64,000 bases of DNA from assembly GCF_000143145.1 (NCBI RefSeq), contig NC_014313.1, positions 3,038,001 to 3,102,000 on the forward strand. The letters are read 5' to 3'. Positions 34,409 to 43,349 of the stretch are shown here, piece after piece. The position numbers and the translations under genes are program-made. The DNA comes from Hyphomicrobium denitrificans ATCC 51888. Its GTDB lineage: Bacteria > Pseudomonadota > Alphaproteobacteria > Rhizobiales > Hyphomicrobiaceae. Each line of letters opens with the position of its first letter. Positions within the stretch are counted from its first letter, which is position 1. The notes beneath the pieces are model-generated. The model was not told the DNA's origin, did not search any database, and worked only from the letters and a program-made list of their open reading frames with translations.

Positions 34409-35911
34409 TTAGGTGCTGAACTTCAGAAGCTTGATGGCTTCGAAGTTCTTGATGCCGCCGCCGACGCGCTTGCGGGTGCGGAACATCACGTTCGGGTACT
34501 GGGTGAACTGATCGCGAACGACCGACATGCCGCTCCGATCGACGATGACGTAGGCCTTTTCCCAGTCCGCCAGTGCGATGCCGAAGCTGTCGGGCGCGAT
34601 ATCCGGCATCTGCTCGGCCTCGATGACCTCACGGCCGTCGAGTGTCGCCGGCTGGCCCTCAACGAGATTGGCATTGATCCAGATGTACCGGCCTTCGGCA
34701 TCCTTCAGTGTCCGGCACGCACCAATCGACATCCGGTTCAGCATCCACTTCGCATTCTGGCGGTAGGCCGCCTTCATCGTGTAGGGAAGCTGCATGACCG
34801 GATCTCCAGACCCTGTCTGACCGGTTGGAACCGGGAAGCCGCCGGACACACCCGTCTTGGCGTAGCCAACCTTACCGAAGACCCAGTTGGCATTCGGCAC
34901 ATACTTGTCGGCGCCGTACCCGAGGAAACCGAAAGGCTTCATATTTCCGTCACCGCCGATGAAGCTTTCGCCTTCCGTCAGTGAGAAGTCCTCAACGCAC
35001 GCGTCGGAGATTTCCTGCTCGATCGGATACTCGCTGTCCTCCAGCATGTCCTGGCTGACGATCGGATCGGCGTAGAGATCGTGCGCCGGCCAGTCGAGAA
35101 GGGCAAACTTCGGCGTGCCGTTGTTGTCGGCGGGAGCGGTGAGTTGGTCGCCCCATTTGGCACCAGGCGTCGACGTGCGGATCGGCTTCCGGTACGTGTA
35201 GCCGTTGATCGAGATCACCTGCGCGTACTGGCGCATCGGGACGACTTCTGCCAGCAGCTTCTCGATGGGGCCCTTGTCCTGTTCCGGCAGAACGAGGAAA
35301 CCGCCGTCCGGATTCGAGCCGCCCCAAGCCTGCCTGGCGTTCGGCGCACTCTGACGTTCCAGGTCGCGCAGCGAATGCCCACGGAACTGGGTTTCGCCGG
35401 TGAGCAGATAGTGGCGCGTCGCCGCCTGATGCAGGCGCTGAAGCTGCGACAGCCGCGATGCGCTATTCGCCCCGCGAACGTCGAGCCGGGGGCGCGCGGT
35501 GATCCGCGTCAGGCGCGCATTTTCCTGACGCAGCTGCTGCAGCTCGCGGCGCTCGACGTCGTCGATGCCGCGATTGATCCGCGTGATCTTGATGTCGTTC
35601 AGGACGTCGCGCTTGCCTCTGCGAGCATCGCGGGCGCGGCGGTCCGCCGTCTCCCGCAGCATCTCGATTCCGCGCTGCTTCAGCTCATGCAGACGCCGAT
35701 TGGCCTCGTTGCGCGTGAGCGTCCGGGCGACGCGGTTGATCTGCCGACCCTGCCGCTCGACCTGGTGTGCGATCTGCGACGGATCCACAGCACGGCGCGT
35801 GACGACGGCGGGCGCGGCAGGCGTCGGCCGGCCGGGCTGACCGGCGCGGGTTTCGAGCTGCGGCTCGTCAAGGCGCGCGGAAGCCGGCGCCAACTCTACG
35901 TTGGTGTCCAT
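34409..35911 (-). CDS. Major capsid protein, HK97 fold, with scaffold-like N-terminal domain
   Basis: 500 residues. The first 190 or so are charged and helical (arginine-rich coiled coil, R-E-L-Q-Q-L-R-Q-E-N-A-R-L), the usual delta/scaffolding domain cut off by the prohead protease. The HK97-fold part follows (G-G-S-N-P-D-G-G-F-L-V-L-P-E; P-M-R-Q-Y-A-Q-V-I; R-F/V-G-G-G-I-K-N-F-E-A-I-K at the end). The protease gene lies directly upstream in the transcript. No separate scaffold gene is needed. Confidence 0.94.
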   Translation of the reverse strand: MDTNVELAPASARLDEPQLETRAGQPGRPTPAAPAVVTRRAVDPSQIAHQVERQGRQINRVARTLTRNEANRRLHELKQRGIEMLRETADRRARDARRGKRDVLNDIKITRINRGIDDVERRELQQLRQENARLTRITARPRLDVRGANSASRLSQLQRLHQAATRHYLLTGETQFRGHSLRDLERQSAPNARQAWGGSNPDGGFLVLPEQDKGPIEKLLAEVVPMRQYAQVISINGYTYRKPIRTSTPGAKWGDQLTAPADNNGTPKFALLDWPAHDLYADPIVSQDMLEDSEYPIEQEISDACVEDFSLTEGESFIGGDGNMKPFGFLGYGADKYVPNANWVFGKVGYAKTGVSGGFPVPTGQTGSGDPVMQLPYTMKAAYRQNAKWMLNRMSIGACRTLKDAEGRYIWINANLVEGQPATLDGREVIEAEQMPDIAPDSFGIALADWEKAYVIVDRSGMSVVRDQFTQYPNVMFRTRKRVGGGIKNFEAIKLLKFST

Positions 35912-35957
35912 GATTACCTCTTCGGTTTGGAGTTGGCCGGCTATGCCGGGGTTGCTT

Positions 35958-36572
35958 TTACGCGAAACGGAGTTTCTTCAGGGCGCGCTCGCGGCGATCG
36001 AGCGCCGCGGCGAGGCCTGAGAAATCGGGAACGGGTGTCACCTTGCGTACTGTGTCGACAAGGGCACCGGGAACCGAATTGAACGTGACGGGAGATACCT
36101 CCCAAAGGTCGACGCGGGAAAACAGACCGACCGTCCCATCATCCCGAACAAGGGCCGGATCGATATCGAGTCCGAATTCGGATGCTGCCTGCTCCGGTGT
36201 CACATCGTCGATCTGGATCGTCTCGAAGCCGGTCGACAAGCCATCGATCTCGCCGGCCTTCATCAGCGTGTAGCATTCTCGGCCTTTCTCAAGGTCGAGA
36301 AGCAATTGGCCTTTGCAGCGCAGGCCGTAATCGTCTTCCTCGAACTCCTGCCAGGTCAGGATCGGCCATTCGGCCATGTGCTGCCAAAGGCCTTTCGGCC
36401 GCGTGCCGGCGGCGCGATGCGCTTCGAGCGAAGCGGAGAAACAGCCGGGAAGCCAAACCGTTCCGTAGCTGTCGACGACGTTCCACACTGACGCATACCC
36501 GGTGAAGACACCCTCTTCGGTGAGGGTGTCCGTCTGAAGCCGGACACCGGCACGGCGCGTCTGGATTGTCAT
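35958..36572 (-). CDS. Prohead protease, HK97 family (U35)
   Basis: 204 residues. Likely catalytic residues are H65 in L-W-Q-H-M and S113 in G-L-S-T-G-F, matching the H and S motifs of HK97 prohead proteases. The N-terminal G-Y-A-S-V-W-N-V-V-D-S-Y-G is characteristic. It processes the capsid delta domain during maturation. The usual L-W-Q-H-D-x-x-x-P-I-G is changed to L-W-Q-H-M-A-E-W-P-I-L here. Confidence 0.92.
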   Translation of the reverse strand: MTIQTRRAGVRLQTDTLTEEGVFTGYASVWNVVDSYGTVWLPGCFSASLEAHRAAGTRPKGLWQHMAEWPILTWQEFEEDDYGLRCKGQLLLDLEKGRECYTLMKAGEIDGLSTGFETIQIDDVTPEQAASEFGLDIDPALVRDDGTVGLFSRVDLWEVSPVTFNSVPGALVDTVRKVTPVPDFSGLAAALDRRERALKKLRFA

Positions 36573-36607
36573 GGAAGATCCCTATCGGCAGCGAATGTGC
36601 GAACTGC

Positions 36608-37441
36608 TCAGGCGGCTGCGGCCGCCGCCTCATCCTCGGCGGCGAACACGTCCGCCTGCGCCTCTTCGATCATCTGGGAGATTTGCTGCGCGACATCGTT
36701 CAGGAACTGCACCGCCGAAACCTGTGCTTCGATGTCGGCATCTGCGCCGGACGCGTCACCATCGGCGTTCGCCTGCAGGTCCTGGACCTGCTGCAGCAGC
36801 TGGGACAGGGTGTCCACGATCGCCTGCGGATCGCTGCTCTCCGTTCCCAACGTCGAAGCGGCTGCGCTCGCCTGGTCGAGGATATCTTGCGCCTGCGCGA
36901 TGAGCTCGTCGGGCATCGCCCGCACGGCACGCGCCCGCCGTCCGCGCCGATTGCGGCCAGCGGTGAGCAGTGCGTCCTGCTCGTCGTCTTCGTCCGCAGC
37001 CGGATCGGTTTCGAGGGTATCGTCGTCCGCCGTGTCGATTTCGGATGTTGCGGCGGATGCCGGACCGAGGTCCTCGAGCTTGTCGATATAGCACCAGCTG
37101 TTTTCCGCATCGGTCGTCCAGGATTCGGCCGGAACCTGCGCGGCGAGGTCCTCGGCGACCGAGTATTGACCCTGCGTTTCCAGCGCCTCGTATTCGACGA
37201 TGGCCGATTGCGTCACCGTGCGCGTGATCGTGGCGCGATACTTTTTGACCTGCGGATCAACCGGCGTGACGGCCTGAACGACGGGCTCCTCTGTGGCGGG
37301 CGCCGGTTCGTCCTCGAAACCAATCGCCGGATCGATGGCATCCGGAAGTTCAAGATCGTCGCGGATATGCCGTGCGCGCCCGCGCACGGGCTCGGCTTGG
37401 CGAACGGGGGATTTCACACTCGGCAGTTTCAGAGCGTACAT
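36608..37441 (-). CDS. Large acidic head-region protein with M-Y-A-L-K-L start
   Basis: ATG 37441 gives 277 residues beginning M-Y-A-L-K-L-P-S-V-K-S-P; the upstream extension of the frame is basic and unlike the rest. The middle (about 75-125) is a beta-rich domain (Y-R-A-T-I-T-R-T-V-T-Q-S-A-I-V-E-Y). After an acidic linker comes an A/Q/D-rich helical C-terminal half ending in a run of alanines. It lies between portal and protease genes. It may be an internal head or scaffold-like protein; no known family was recognised. Confidence 0.65.
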   Translation of the reverse strand: MYALKLPSVKSPVRQAEPVRGRARHIRDDLELPDAIDPAIGFEDEPAPATEEPVVQAVTPVDPQVKKYRATITRTVTQSAIVEYEALETQGQYSVAEDLAAQVPAESWTTDAENSWCYIDKLEDLGPASAATSEIDTADDDTLETDPAADEDDEQDALLTAGRNRRGRRARAVRAMPDELIAQAQDILDQASAAASTLGTESSDPQAIVDTLSQLLQQVQDLQANADGDASGADADIEAQVSAVQFLNDVAQQISQMIEEAQADVFAAEDEAAAAAA

Positions 37442-37463
37442 GGTTGGCCTCCAGCGATGATTG

Positions 37464-37742
37464 TTAGAATGAACTGAAAAAAGCGAGGATGTTGTCTGCG
37501 TAGTTGCGAAGCTCCTCCATCTCGGAGATCGCCGGGTTCGACGGATCGGCAGCATTCATCGCGCCGATGTCTTCTTCGAGATATTGCCGTACCTGCTGCG
37601 CCCGCTGCTTCAATTCGGAGATATTATCGATGAGTTCTCTGGCCTCCGCCGCCATGTCGTCGAGCCCGGTGCGGTAAGTTTCGACGCTGACGCCGGACGA
37701 GCGTTGTTGCCTACGCGAAGGTCTCAAGTTGAGGGCGTACAT
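37464..37742 (-). CDS. Small helical head-region protein with M-Y-A-L-N-L start
   Basis: 92 residues beginning M-Y-A-L-N-L-R-P-S-R-R-Q, then an acidic helical segment (D-D-M-A-A-E-A-R-E-L-I-D-N-I-S-E-L) and a terminal F-F-S-S-F. The N-terminal six residues are nearly identical to those of the next gene downstream. Its start lies 19 bp inside the previous gene. Probably a minor head protein or assembly factor; function unknown. Confidence 0.62.
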   Translation of the reverse strand: MYALNLRPSRRQQRSSGVSVETYRTGLDDMAAEARELIDNISELKQRAQQVRQYLEEDIGAMNAADPSNPAISEMEELRNYADNILAFFSSF

Positions 37743-37996
37743 ATCGGCTCTCTGTCGGCTAGGGTTTCGCTGACGCGGTCCTGGAAATACGAAATCGAAC
37801 TCAGCAGATCGTCGAAATGCACACCGTCGATATCTTCGCCGTCCGCTTCCGACGCCGCGATGAAATCGTCCGCAAAGCCGGTCAGAAGATCACGCATCTC
37901 GACGCAGCCTTCGTGCGTGAAGGGCGTCGCGTGCCTCGCCAGTAGATCATCGATGGCCGCACACATGCGCGACTGAACGCCGGCGCGTTCACTCAT
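37724..37996 (-). CDS. Small acidic head-region protein
   Basis: 90 residues, overlapping the portal stop in ATGA (M-S-E-R-A-G-V-Q-S-R). It is helical and acidic (D-G-E-D-I-D-G-V-H-F-D-D-L-L). No domain recognised. Placement directly after the portal gene suggests a head assembly role. Confidence 0.6.
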   Translation of the reverse strand: MSERAGVQSRMCAAIDDLLARHATPFTHEGCVEMRDLLTGFADDFIAASEADGEDIDGVHFDDLLSSISYFQDRVSETLADREPICTPST

Positions 37997-39357
37997 TGCG
38001 GCGGCACCGGGCTTTCGACGGGCGCCGTGCTTTTCGGAGCCGCAAGCTGCGCCGGAGTGGTCCCGGTGTTGTTGCGCTGGAGCTGGACGCGATCCATGTC
38101 CGGATCGCCTTCGATGGGCTCCATGCCCTCTCGAATGCGCGCCTCGTTCGGAGTCATGAAGACCTTGGTCGCATCGCTATAGCTCTTGTAACGATCGGTG
38201 GGCGTTCCGCGCGCGTCAGAGTCCATGTCGATTTTGATCTTCAGTCCCTGTTTACGCTCTTCCCCCGTCAACAGCCCAATGGTTGCTGCCTGCTCTAAGC
38301 GCACCACCCACGGCTGGTCGGTGTATTTCGCCTTGGCCGTGAAAAAAGCTTCTACCGAGGCGAAGTTCTGACTTCCGTCATTATGGCCGATCGTGACCGG
38401 AAAGACGCGAAAGAAGCGGCAGACATCAGAAACCTGCAGCTTCCGGTTTTCGAGTAGCTCGGATTTTACGCCCTCAGCAGTGATGGACTCGAACTTGAAT
38501 TTGTTGTCGAGAACCGCAACACCGCCCTGACCTCCGGAGCCGTAGGCCGCACGCCATGCTTCGCGGATCGCATCGCGTTGCTCCTTTGTGATCCCTGACT
38601 CGGTCGTCAATATGCCGGACGGGCGCATATCGTTGGCGTAGAACCGGGCCTGCGATGATTCCATCGCTGCGGCCAGGCCGATTGCTTCCTTTGCCAAATT
38701 AACAGTCGCATGCCCCTGCCAGGGATCGGCCATCGGGCCGTTGAGACGAAAGATCTGATGCGGTTGCCAACGCATCGTCTCACCGTAACCCTGAACCATC
38801 CACGTGAGCTGCCACATCGTATCAACGTCCGGTGCGCAGCATCCTGGAAGAAGCGGCAGAAGTTCCGTCGCCCGACCCTCTTCGTCCCGCTGGACGATCG
38901 TGTATGCGCCTTTGTGAAACGTCGCGAGGCCGACCATGTATTCGATGAATTCGAACGGCGTCATCCAGTCGTTCGGCGCATCGGTGAGAAGGCGGCGAAC
39001 GGGATGGTCGAATTGATTGGTCGTTCGAATACGTCCGGCCTTTGGATCGTACTCTTCTTTGACGACGCTAATCGGTAGTTTCGCGATATCCTCGGATATG
39101 ACACGACGGCAAGCGTACGCAACGCCGATCCTGAGTGCCATTTCTGGTCCAACGACAAGCCCCGCCTTCGTCGGGCCGCCCGCGAGCGCTTCGCCGAAGG
39201 CCTCCTCCATCGACATCGGCTCGAAACCGCGGTGCTCGACGAAGCCGAGCGCACGGTCGCCGTAGTGCGACGGCACATAGCCGACGGTCGACGCCAACGC
39301 GTTGGCGTCGCTCTCGGACCATTCAAGGCTTTGGTTCATCGGGTGCGTTCGTTCCAA
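37993..39357 (-). CDS. Portal protein, HK97 family
   Basis: 454 residues (ATG 39339, giving M-N-Q-S-L-E-W, is an alternative start). It has the HK97 portal core: a conserved V-A-Y-A-C-R-R-V-I-S-E-D-I-A-K-L-P, W-M-T-P-F-E-F-I-E-Y-M-V-G, and N-F-A-S-V-E-A-F-F-T near the clip/wing. The C-terminus is a proline/threonine-rich tail. Forms the dodecameric DNA gate at the capsid vertex and docks the terminase. Confidence 0.94.
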   Translation of the reverse strand: MERTHPMNQSLEWSESDANALASTVGYVPSHYGDRALGFVEHRGFEPMSMEEAFGEALAGGPTKAGLVVGPEMALRIGVAYACRRVISEDIAKLPISVVKEEYDPKAGRIRTTNQFDHPVRRLLTDAPNDWMTPFEFIEYMVGLATFHKGAYTIVQRDEEGRATELLPLLPGCCAPDVDTMWQLTWMVQGYGETMRWQPHQIFRLNGPMADPWQGHATVNLAKEAIGLAAAMESSQARFYANDMRPSGILTTESGITKEQRDAIREAWRAAYGSGGQGGVAVLDNKFKFESITAEGVKSELLENRKLQVSDVCRFFRVFPVTIGHNDGSQNFASVEAFFTAKAKYTDQPWVVRLEQAATIGLLTGEERKQGLKIKIDMDSDARGTPTDRYKSYSDATKVFMTPNEARIREGMEPIEGDPDMDRVQLQRNNTGTTPAQLAAPKSTAPVESPVPPQ

Positions 39358-39361
39358 TCCA

Positions 39362-41074
39362 TCAGTTCAATGGCAGCACGAGCAATTCGCCGCTCGCGAG
39401 ATAGCTTTCTGGCGCGGCTTCCTTGCCGGCCATCGCCAACGCCATCACGTTCGCCGCGATACCGTCGATCTTGTTTGCCGAAGACTTTTTGCACGGCATG
39501 TAGTTCTCGTTGCCATCGCGGCGGATGGCGGTGTTGGACGCCATCCAGCGCAGAACCGGATGGCCGCCGTGGTCGAGCTGCTCCTCGAGCACGAGCCGTT
39601 CGAGCGTCTTCGACGGACCTGACATCGAGAGCATCGCGAAGCGGACCAATTCGACCGGAACCCCCTTTTCGCTCAGGTTCGTCGCGACCGAATGCGCGTT
39701 GAAGAGGTCGATGCCGAGACCTTCGACTTTGAACAATTCGCAGTCCGCCAAAACCTGTTCTTCGATCGCCGCATGATCAGCCGCGTTTCCCGGCGTCGTA
39801 ACGAGGGCGCCGATCTTCTCCCAGCTCTCGAATGGCACGCGGCTTTTCTTGGCCGCGATCTTCATCGAGACCTTCGGCCACCAGAAGCGCGGCAGGATCG
39901 TCCAGAACGTCTCGTTGTTCTCTGGCGGAAAAATCCAGACGAGTGCGCAGAAGTCCTTGGTCGAAGCGAGATCGAGCCCGCCAAAACAGCGGCGCCCGTA
40001 CATCTGCTCCGCGATATGCTGCCAGTGCTCAGGCCCGCCGATGTTACAGGCGTTCCACGATGGCATAGGAAGCCATCGTTCGTTTTGACCCACCCAGATA
40101 TTGAGGTGGTAGCGCTTGAAATCGTTCTCCTTCGCGGTCGACTGCACGGCCTCGCGCGCACCGCGAACCATGTAATCGTATTTGACCGAGACGTTGAGGT
40201 TCGGATTCGCCTCCGCCCATACGAGCGGATCCTCAATGTCAATTTCGATCTTCGCGTCTTGCGGCGCGCAGTAGATGACGACGAGCGTTTCCGGATCGTC
40301 GAAGGAGCCTTCGCAGATCCCGACGCTCTCGTTCCAGATCTCGATGCCGAAACCCTCTTCGATGCCGGCCGTCGAGATGATCCATTCCATCGGTTCCGAC
40401 GCCGACGCCATGCCGTTGCGGACATAGGTGTAAAGTTTGTCGTCAGCCCACTCGTGCGCCTCGTCGCCGATCAGGTAGACCGGACCGAGACCGTGCTTGC
40501 CGCGCGCCTTTCCGGTGAGCGCCTTGAAGAGCGCCCGCGTGTCGCGGAGGTACAGCGACTCCTCAAAAACCTCATAGTGCTCGGCCAGCTCGTCCGAGTA
40601 GTCGACCATGTCCTTGGCCGCATTGAACACGATCGAGGACTGATCGCCGGACGACGCGATCGCGTAACACTCGGCGCCGATCACACCGTCGCCCAATAGG
40701 CAGAGGTGCGAAACCCCGGCGATCAGTTCCGTCTTGCCGTTCTTGCGCGGCACCCAGATGATGATGCGCCGATAGAGCCGCGTGCCGTCGGCCCGCATCC
40801 ATCCGAAGGCTTGCCGGACAATCCAGTCGCGCTGCCACGGCTCGAGGTGGAACGGACGCCCGGCCCACTCCTTTTTGGTGAGCCTGCAATACCGCGGAAA
40901 GAACTGCACCGCGTTGTGCGCGGCGATAGGATTGAACCAGGCACCCTCCGGCTTTTGCCGCCAATGCGAATAGTATCGCGGTTCGCCGGGGGCGAGCGGC
41001 CTTAGCGGATCGGGCTGCTTCCCGATTTCAACGCCAGGCGGCAGCGCATCGGCGCAGCTCTCCTGAGCGCGCAA
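39362..41074 (-). CDS. Terminase large subunit
   Basis: 570 residues. The ATPase domain has Walker A V-P-R-K-N-G-K-T-E at 108-116 and Walker B V-Y-L-I-G-D-E-A-H-E at 199-208; the nuclease domain has acidic motifs (G-L-D-L-A-S-T-K-D around residue 370). It packages DNA into proheads and cuts it. The start is unusual: only TTG 41074 (or an ATT at 41089, four codons after an in-frame stop boundary) is available, without a clear Shine-Dalgarno sequence, so expression probably depends on coupling to the small subunit gene. Confidence 0.94.
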   Translation of the reverse strand: MRAQESCADALPPGVEIGKQPDPLRPLAPGEPRYYSHWRQKPEGAWFNPIAAHNAVQFFPRYCRLTKKEWAGRPFHLEPWQRDWIVRQAFGWMRADGTRLYRRIIIWVPRKNGKTELIAGVSHLCLLGDGVIGAECYAIASSGDQSSIVFNAAKDMVDYSDELAEHYEVFEESLYLRDTRALFKALTGKARGKHGLGPVYLIGDEAHEWADDKLYTYVRNGMASASEPMEWIISTAGIEEGFGIEIWNESVGICEGSFDDPETLVVIYCAPQDAKIEIDIEDPLVWAEANPNLNVSVKYDYMVRGAREAVQSTAKENDFKRYHLNIWVGQNERWLPMPSWNACNIGGPEHWQHIAEQMYGRRCFGGLDLASTKDFCALVWIFPPENNETFWTILPRFWWPKVSMKIAAKKSRVPFESWEKIGALVTTPGNAADHAAIEEQVLADCELFKVEGLGIDLFNAHSVATNLSEKGVPVELVRFAMLSMSGPSKTLERLVLEEQLDHGGHPVLRWMASNTAIRRDGNENYMPCKKSSANKIDGIAANVMALAMAGKEAAPESYLASGELLVLPLN

Positions 41075-41084
41075 CGCGGGTCCG

Positions 41085-41678
41085 TCAATTCATCTTGTGC
41101 GATGCCTTCAAGACGCCGAGCGGTCCGGTCGGCTTGCCGGGCTTTGATGGCTCATCGGGCTTGTCTCCGTTCGGCGTTTTCTCGCCCGGCTTCAGGCCCT
41201 TCTTTTCCAAATTCAACCGCGAATCTGGATTGCCCGCGATCAACTGCTCGATCGCGCGCATTTCCCGCGACAGCGCCAGCATTTGATCAAACGCCGGGTT
41301 GCGCTTGATTATGTCGCCGCCGGCGGTTCCCTTCGTTTTGTACGTCGGCTTCGGCAGCGACTTCGTCAGCCGCCGATAGACGGCGCTGAGTTGACAGTAC
41401 CGCGCGATGACAGCGTGATCCGAAAACTTGAACCAGGCCCGCGCATTTGGCCCGCCCATGATCTCCGACCAGACGATCCGCTCCGCCTTCGAAATAAGAT
41501 ACGGAGGAGGCTGGACAAAGCGTGAATCCGGCACATCGTCTTGTATGTCCGTTTCGTCCGCAATTTCCGGCTCGGATTGGCGGGCCAATACGGCTTTCGT
41601 TTTGCCTTTACGCCGACCAGGAAACCCTTGAGCGGACTCAAGTTCTGGCGATTTACCTCTCGGACCTCGCTTACCCAT
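41085..41678 (-). CDS. Terminase small subunit, P27 family
   Basis: 197 residues with G-K-R-G-P-R-G-K-S at the N-terminus, W-S-E-I (A-E-R-I-V-W-S-E) and a helical core with A-V-I-A-R-Y-C-Q-L-S, typical of P27/Terminase_4 proteins. The C-terminal tail is lysine/proline-rich. Recognises the packaging site and loads the large subunit. The adjacent HNH gene suggests a cos-type packaging system. Confidence 0.88.
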   Translation of the reverse strand: MGKRGPRGKSPELESAQGFPGRRKGKTKAVLARQSEPEIADETDIQDDVPDSRFVQPPPYLISKAERIVWSEIMGGPNARAWFKFSDHAVIARYCQLSAVYRRLTKSLPKPTYKTKGTAGGDIIKRNPAFDQMLALSREMRAIEQLIAGNPDSRLNLEKKGLKPGEKTPNGDKPDEPSKPGKPTGPLGVLKASHKMN

Positions 41679-41818
41679 TTATTGCTGCGAATTCCGCGTC
41701 ACAATTCGCGGCAATTACCCCCGATATGTGCATCAAAAAAAATAATATGCTCCAAAAACTTGCGCCCAATTTTTTTTCTCGAACCGCGCGGTCTTTGCCC
41801 CTGACATCGGTAAGATTT

Positions 41819-42208
41819 TCACTCCCCCCTGGGGGGTCGGTTTTTCAACCTAGTTAGGTCCTCGAAGACTTCTGACACCAATGCGGGATTGGAAGTCCCG
41901 AACGAACCCTTCATGACGGCCGCAACGACCTTCGACTTATCCTGCGTAAGCTGCATCGCGACATTTACGAGCATCGTCGTCACTTGGCGCCGGTCATCAG
42001 ACGGTGCATCAAACGCAACGAGCGCAATCTGCAAATCTGCTATCAGCGCGGATGCATTCTCGGCTGTGAGCACCGCGACTCTTTTGCCGTATTGAATATC
42101 GTGGAAGGCCAAGCCGATCTTGCGGCCGTTCGGGTCGCGATCGCCGACTTCATTGCACCGGTCGACGATAAACGCTCTTTTTTCTGAAAACTCTAAGCCT
42201 TGCGCCAC
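41819..42208 (-). CDS. Hypothetical phage protein between HNH and terminase genes
   Basis: 129 residues from GTG 42208. N-terminal A-F-H-D-I-Q-Y-G-K-R-V-A-V-L-T and a helical C-terminal half (M-L-V-N-V-A-M-Q-L-T-Q-D-K-S-K). No known domain recognised. The next 140 bases before the small terminase start hold no gene; a cos site could lie there. Confidence 0.55.
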   Translation of the reverse strand: MAQGLEFSEKRAFIVDRCNEVGDRDPNGRKIGLAFHDIQYGKRVAVLTAENASALIADLQIALVAFDAPSDDRRQVTTMLVNVAMQLTQDKSKVVAAVMKGSFGTSNPALVSEVFEDLTRLKNRPPRGE

Positions 42209-42211
42209 CGA

Positions 42212-42604
42212 TCAGCCTCCACAATCAAAATACTCAGGCATCTTGCGGTCGAGACGTAGCGCCGCGACGCCGACCCTGCCGGCATCCCAAAGCGCCTCGA
42301 TGACCTTCTTGATCTTGTTGTGGCACTCGCCGCAGAGCGACTGCCAGTTTGCTGGATCGCGAAACAGAACCTTGTCGCCGCGATGTGGGACGATGTGGTC
42401 GACCAGCGATGCGGGCCGGATGAAGCCGTTGGCCTCACAGCACACACACAACGGGGACCGCCTCAGATGCGCGCGCCGGTCCCGGTCCCACTGCCGGTCA
42501 TAGCCTCGCGAATATGCGGTCCCGCGCCGATCATCATGCTGCTGTGCAGGCTTCGCGGGCCGGAGTGCGGCGAGCGCCTTATGCGGCTGATACCGCGGCG
42601 GCAT
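42212..42604 (-). CDS. HNH endonuclease
   Basis: ATG 42604 gives 130 residues. The HNH core is intact: C-V-C-C, V-D-H-I-V-P-H-R-G-D, N-W-Q-S-L-C-G-E-C-H-N-K-I-K, with zinc cysteines in two C-x-x-C pairs and the metal-binding His. HNH proteins beside the terminase stimulate cos cleavage during packaging in HK97-like phages. The open frame extends upstream but with little sign of coding. Confidence 0.88.
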   Translation of the reverse strand: MPPRYQPHKALAALRPAKPAQQHDDRRGTAYSRGYDRQWDRDRRAHLRRSPLCVCCEANGFIRPASLVDHIVPHRGDKVLFRDPANWQSLCGECHNKIKKVIEALWDAGRVGVAALRLDRKMPEYFDCGG

Positions 42605-42902
42605 GCTCGGCAAATTCGACAGATCTCCGGTTATCAGCGCACAGACGAGCGTAAAATGGGTGCAAGTGCACGCGTCAGAATGAAAGGAGGGGCGATGAAG
42701 AAGCAGAAACGATTGTCTATCTACTTCCGCTTCACAATTCTCTGGTGGAGATAAGCCCCAAAACAAAAGCGCCGGGAGCGTTCAGCTTCCGGCGCGCATC
42801 CTTCGCAACCATATCGATTCCCTACCTTGTCCCACGCGATTCTGCTATCGCTTTTTTGCAACACAATTCAAGGAACGGTAGAAAAGCGGAATTGGCGGCA
42901 AA
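42605..42902. other. Intergenic region with likely late promoter zone
   Basis: No supported gene. It holds the terminator at 42760-42795 and then about 150 bases before the HNH start where the rightmost structural transcript should begin. I could not pick out a convincing -35/-10 pair. Confidence 0.5.
42760..42795 (-). terminator. Intrinsic terminator after the TM2 gene pair
   Basis: GCGCCGG (42769-42775) pairs with CCGGCGC (42789-42795), extended by AGC/GCT across one mismatch, with T4-G-T4 following on the minus strand. It closes the transcript of the 43678-42903 genes and separates it from the HNH-terminase transcript. Confidence 0.8.
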
Positions 42903-43349
42903 TCAGAGAGCTTCGATAGAAACCTCTTCAAGCTTTCGCCGACGCAGCGCACGCTTTTGCATAGTCAGAAAATCTCCTAGCGAACCACACACAGCTACTT
43001 TCGCTGGATTTTCCATGACATCATTCACATCCGAGACAATTTTCACAATAGAACCTCGCTCAGTCCGATAAATTGGGCGTAGCCTTGAGACCATTTTCCA
43101 TCCCAGTTTAGCCACCATCAATGCTGGCGCTTGAAGGTCAGTAACGAGGTATGCATTTGGCTCCGGATCGTCTCCGACCGACGTTATGCGCAAGACATCG
43201 TCAAACTCACCCGTCTTTTGCAGGTGAAGCCAAATCTCCTTCAGTATGCGCGCCATCACGGCTCTTTCAACCGGAGGGGTGTCCTGCGCCGCGCTCTCGA
43301 TAAGCGAAACAATTTCAGCTATCGCTTTGATGCGCTCTTGCGATGCCAT
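42903..43349 (-). CDS. Hypothetical protein coupled to TM2 gene
   Basis: 148 residues, helical at both ends, with a central beta-rich part (R-P-I-Y-R-T-E-R-G-S-I-V-K-I-V). Its ATG overlaps the TM2 stop (TAATG). No domain recognised. As a pair with the TM2 protein and between two terminators, it may be a lysogenic-conversion gene; this is inference. Confidence 0.55.
   Translation of the reverse strand: MASQERIKAIAEIVSLIESAAQDTPPVERAVMARILKEIWLHLQKTGEFDDVLRITSVGDDPEPNAYLVTDLQAPALMVAKLGWKMVSRLRPIYRTERGSIVKIVSDVNDVMENPAKVAVCGSLGDFLTMQKRALRRRKLEEVSIEAL

Noticed and set aside
35081..36082. Plus-strand 333-codon open frame
   Set aside because: Antisense to the capsid gene's scaffold-like domain; the long frame follows from its arginine-rich codon use.
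39692..40699. Plus-strand 335-codon open frame
   Set aside because: Antisense to the large terminase; composition typical of a shadow frame in GC-rich DNA.
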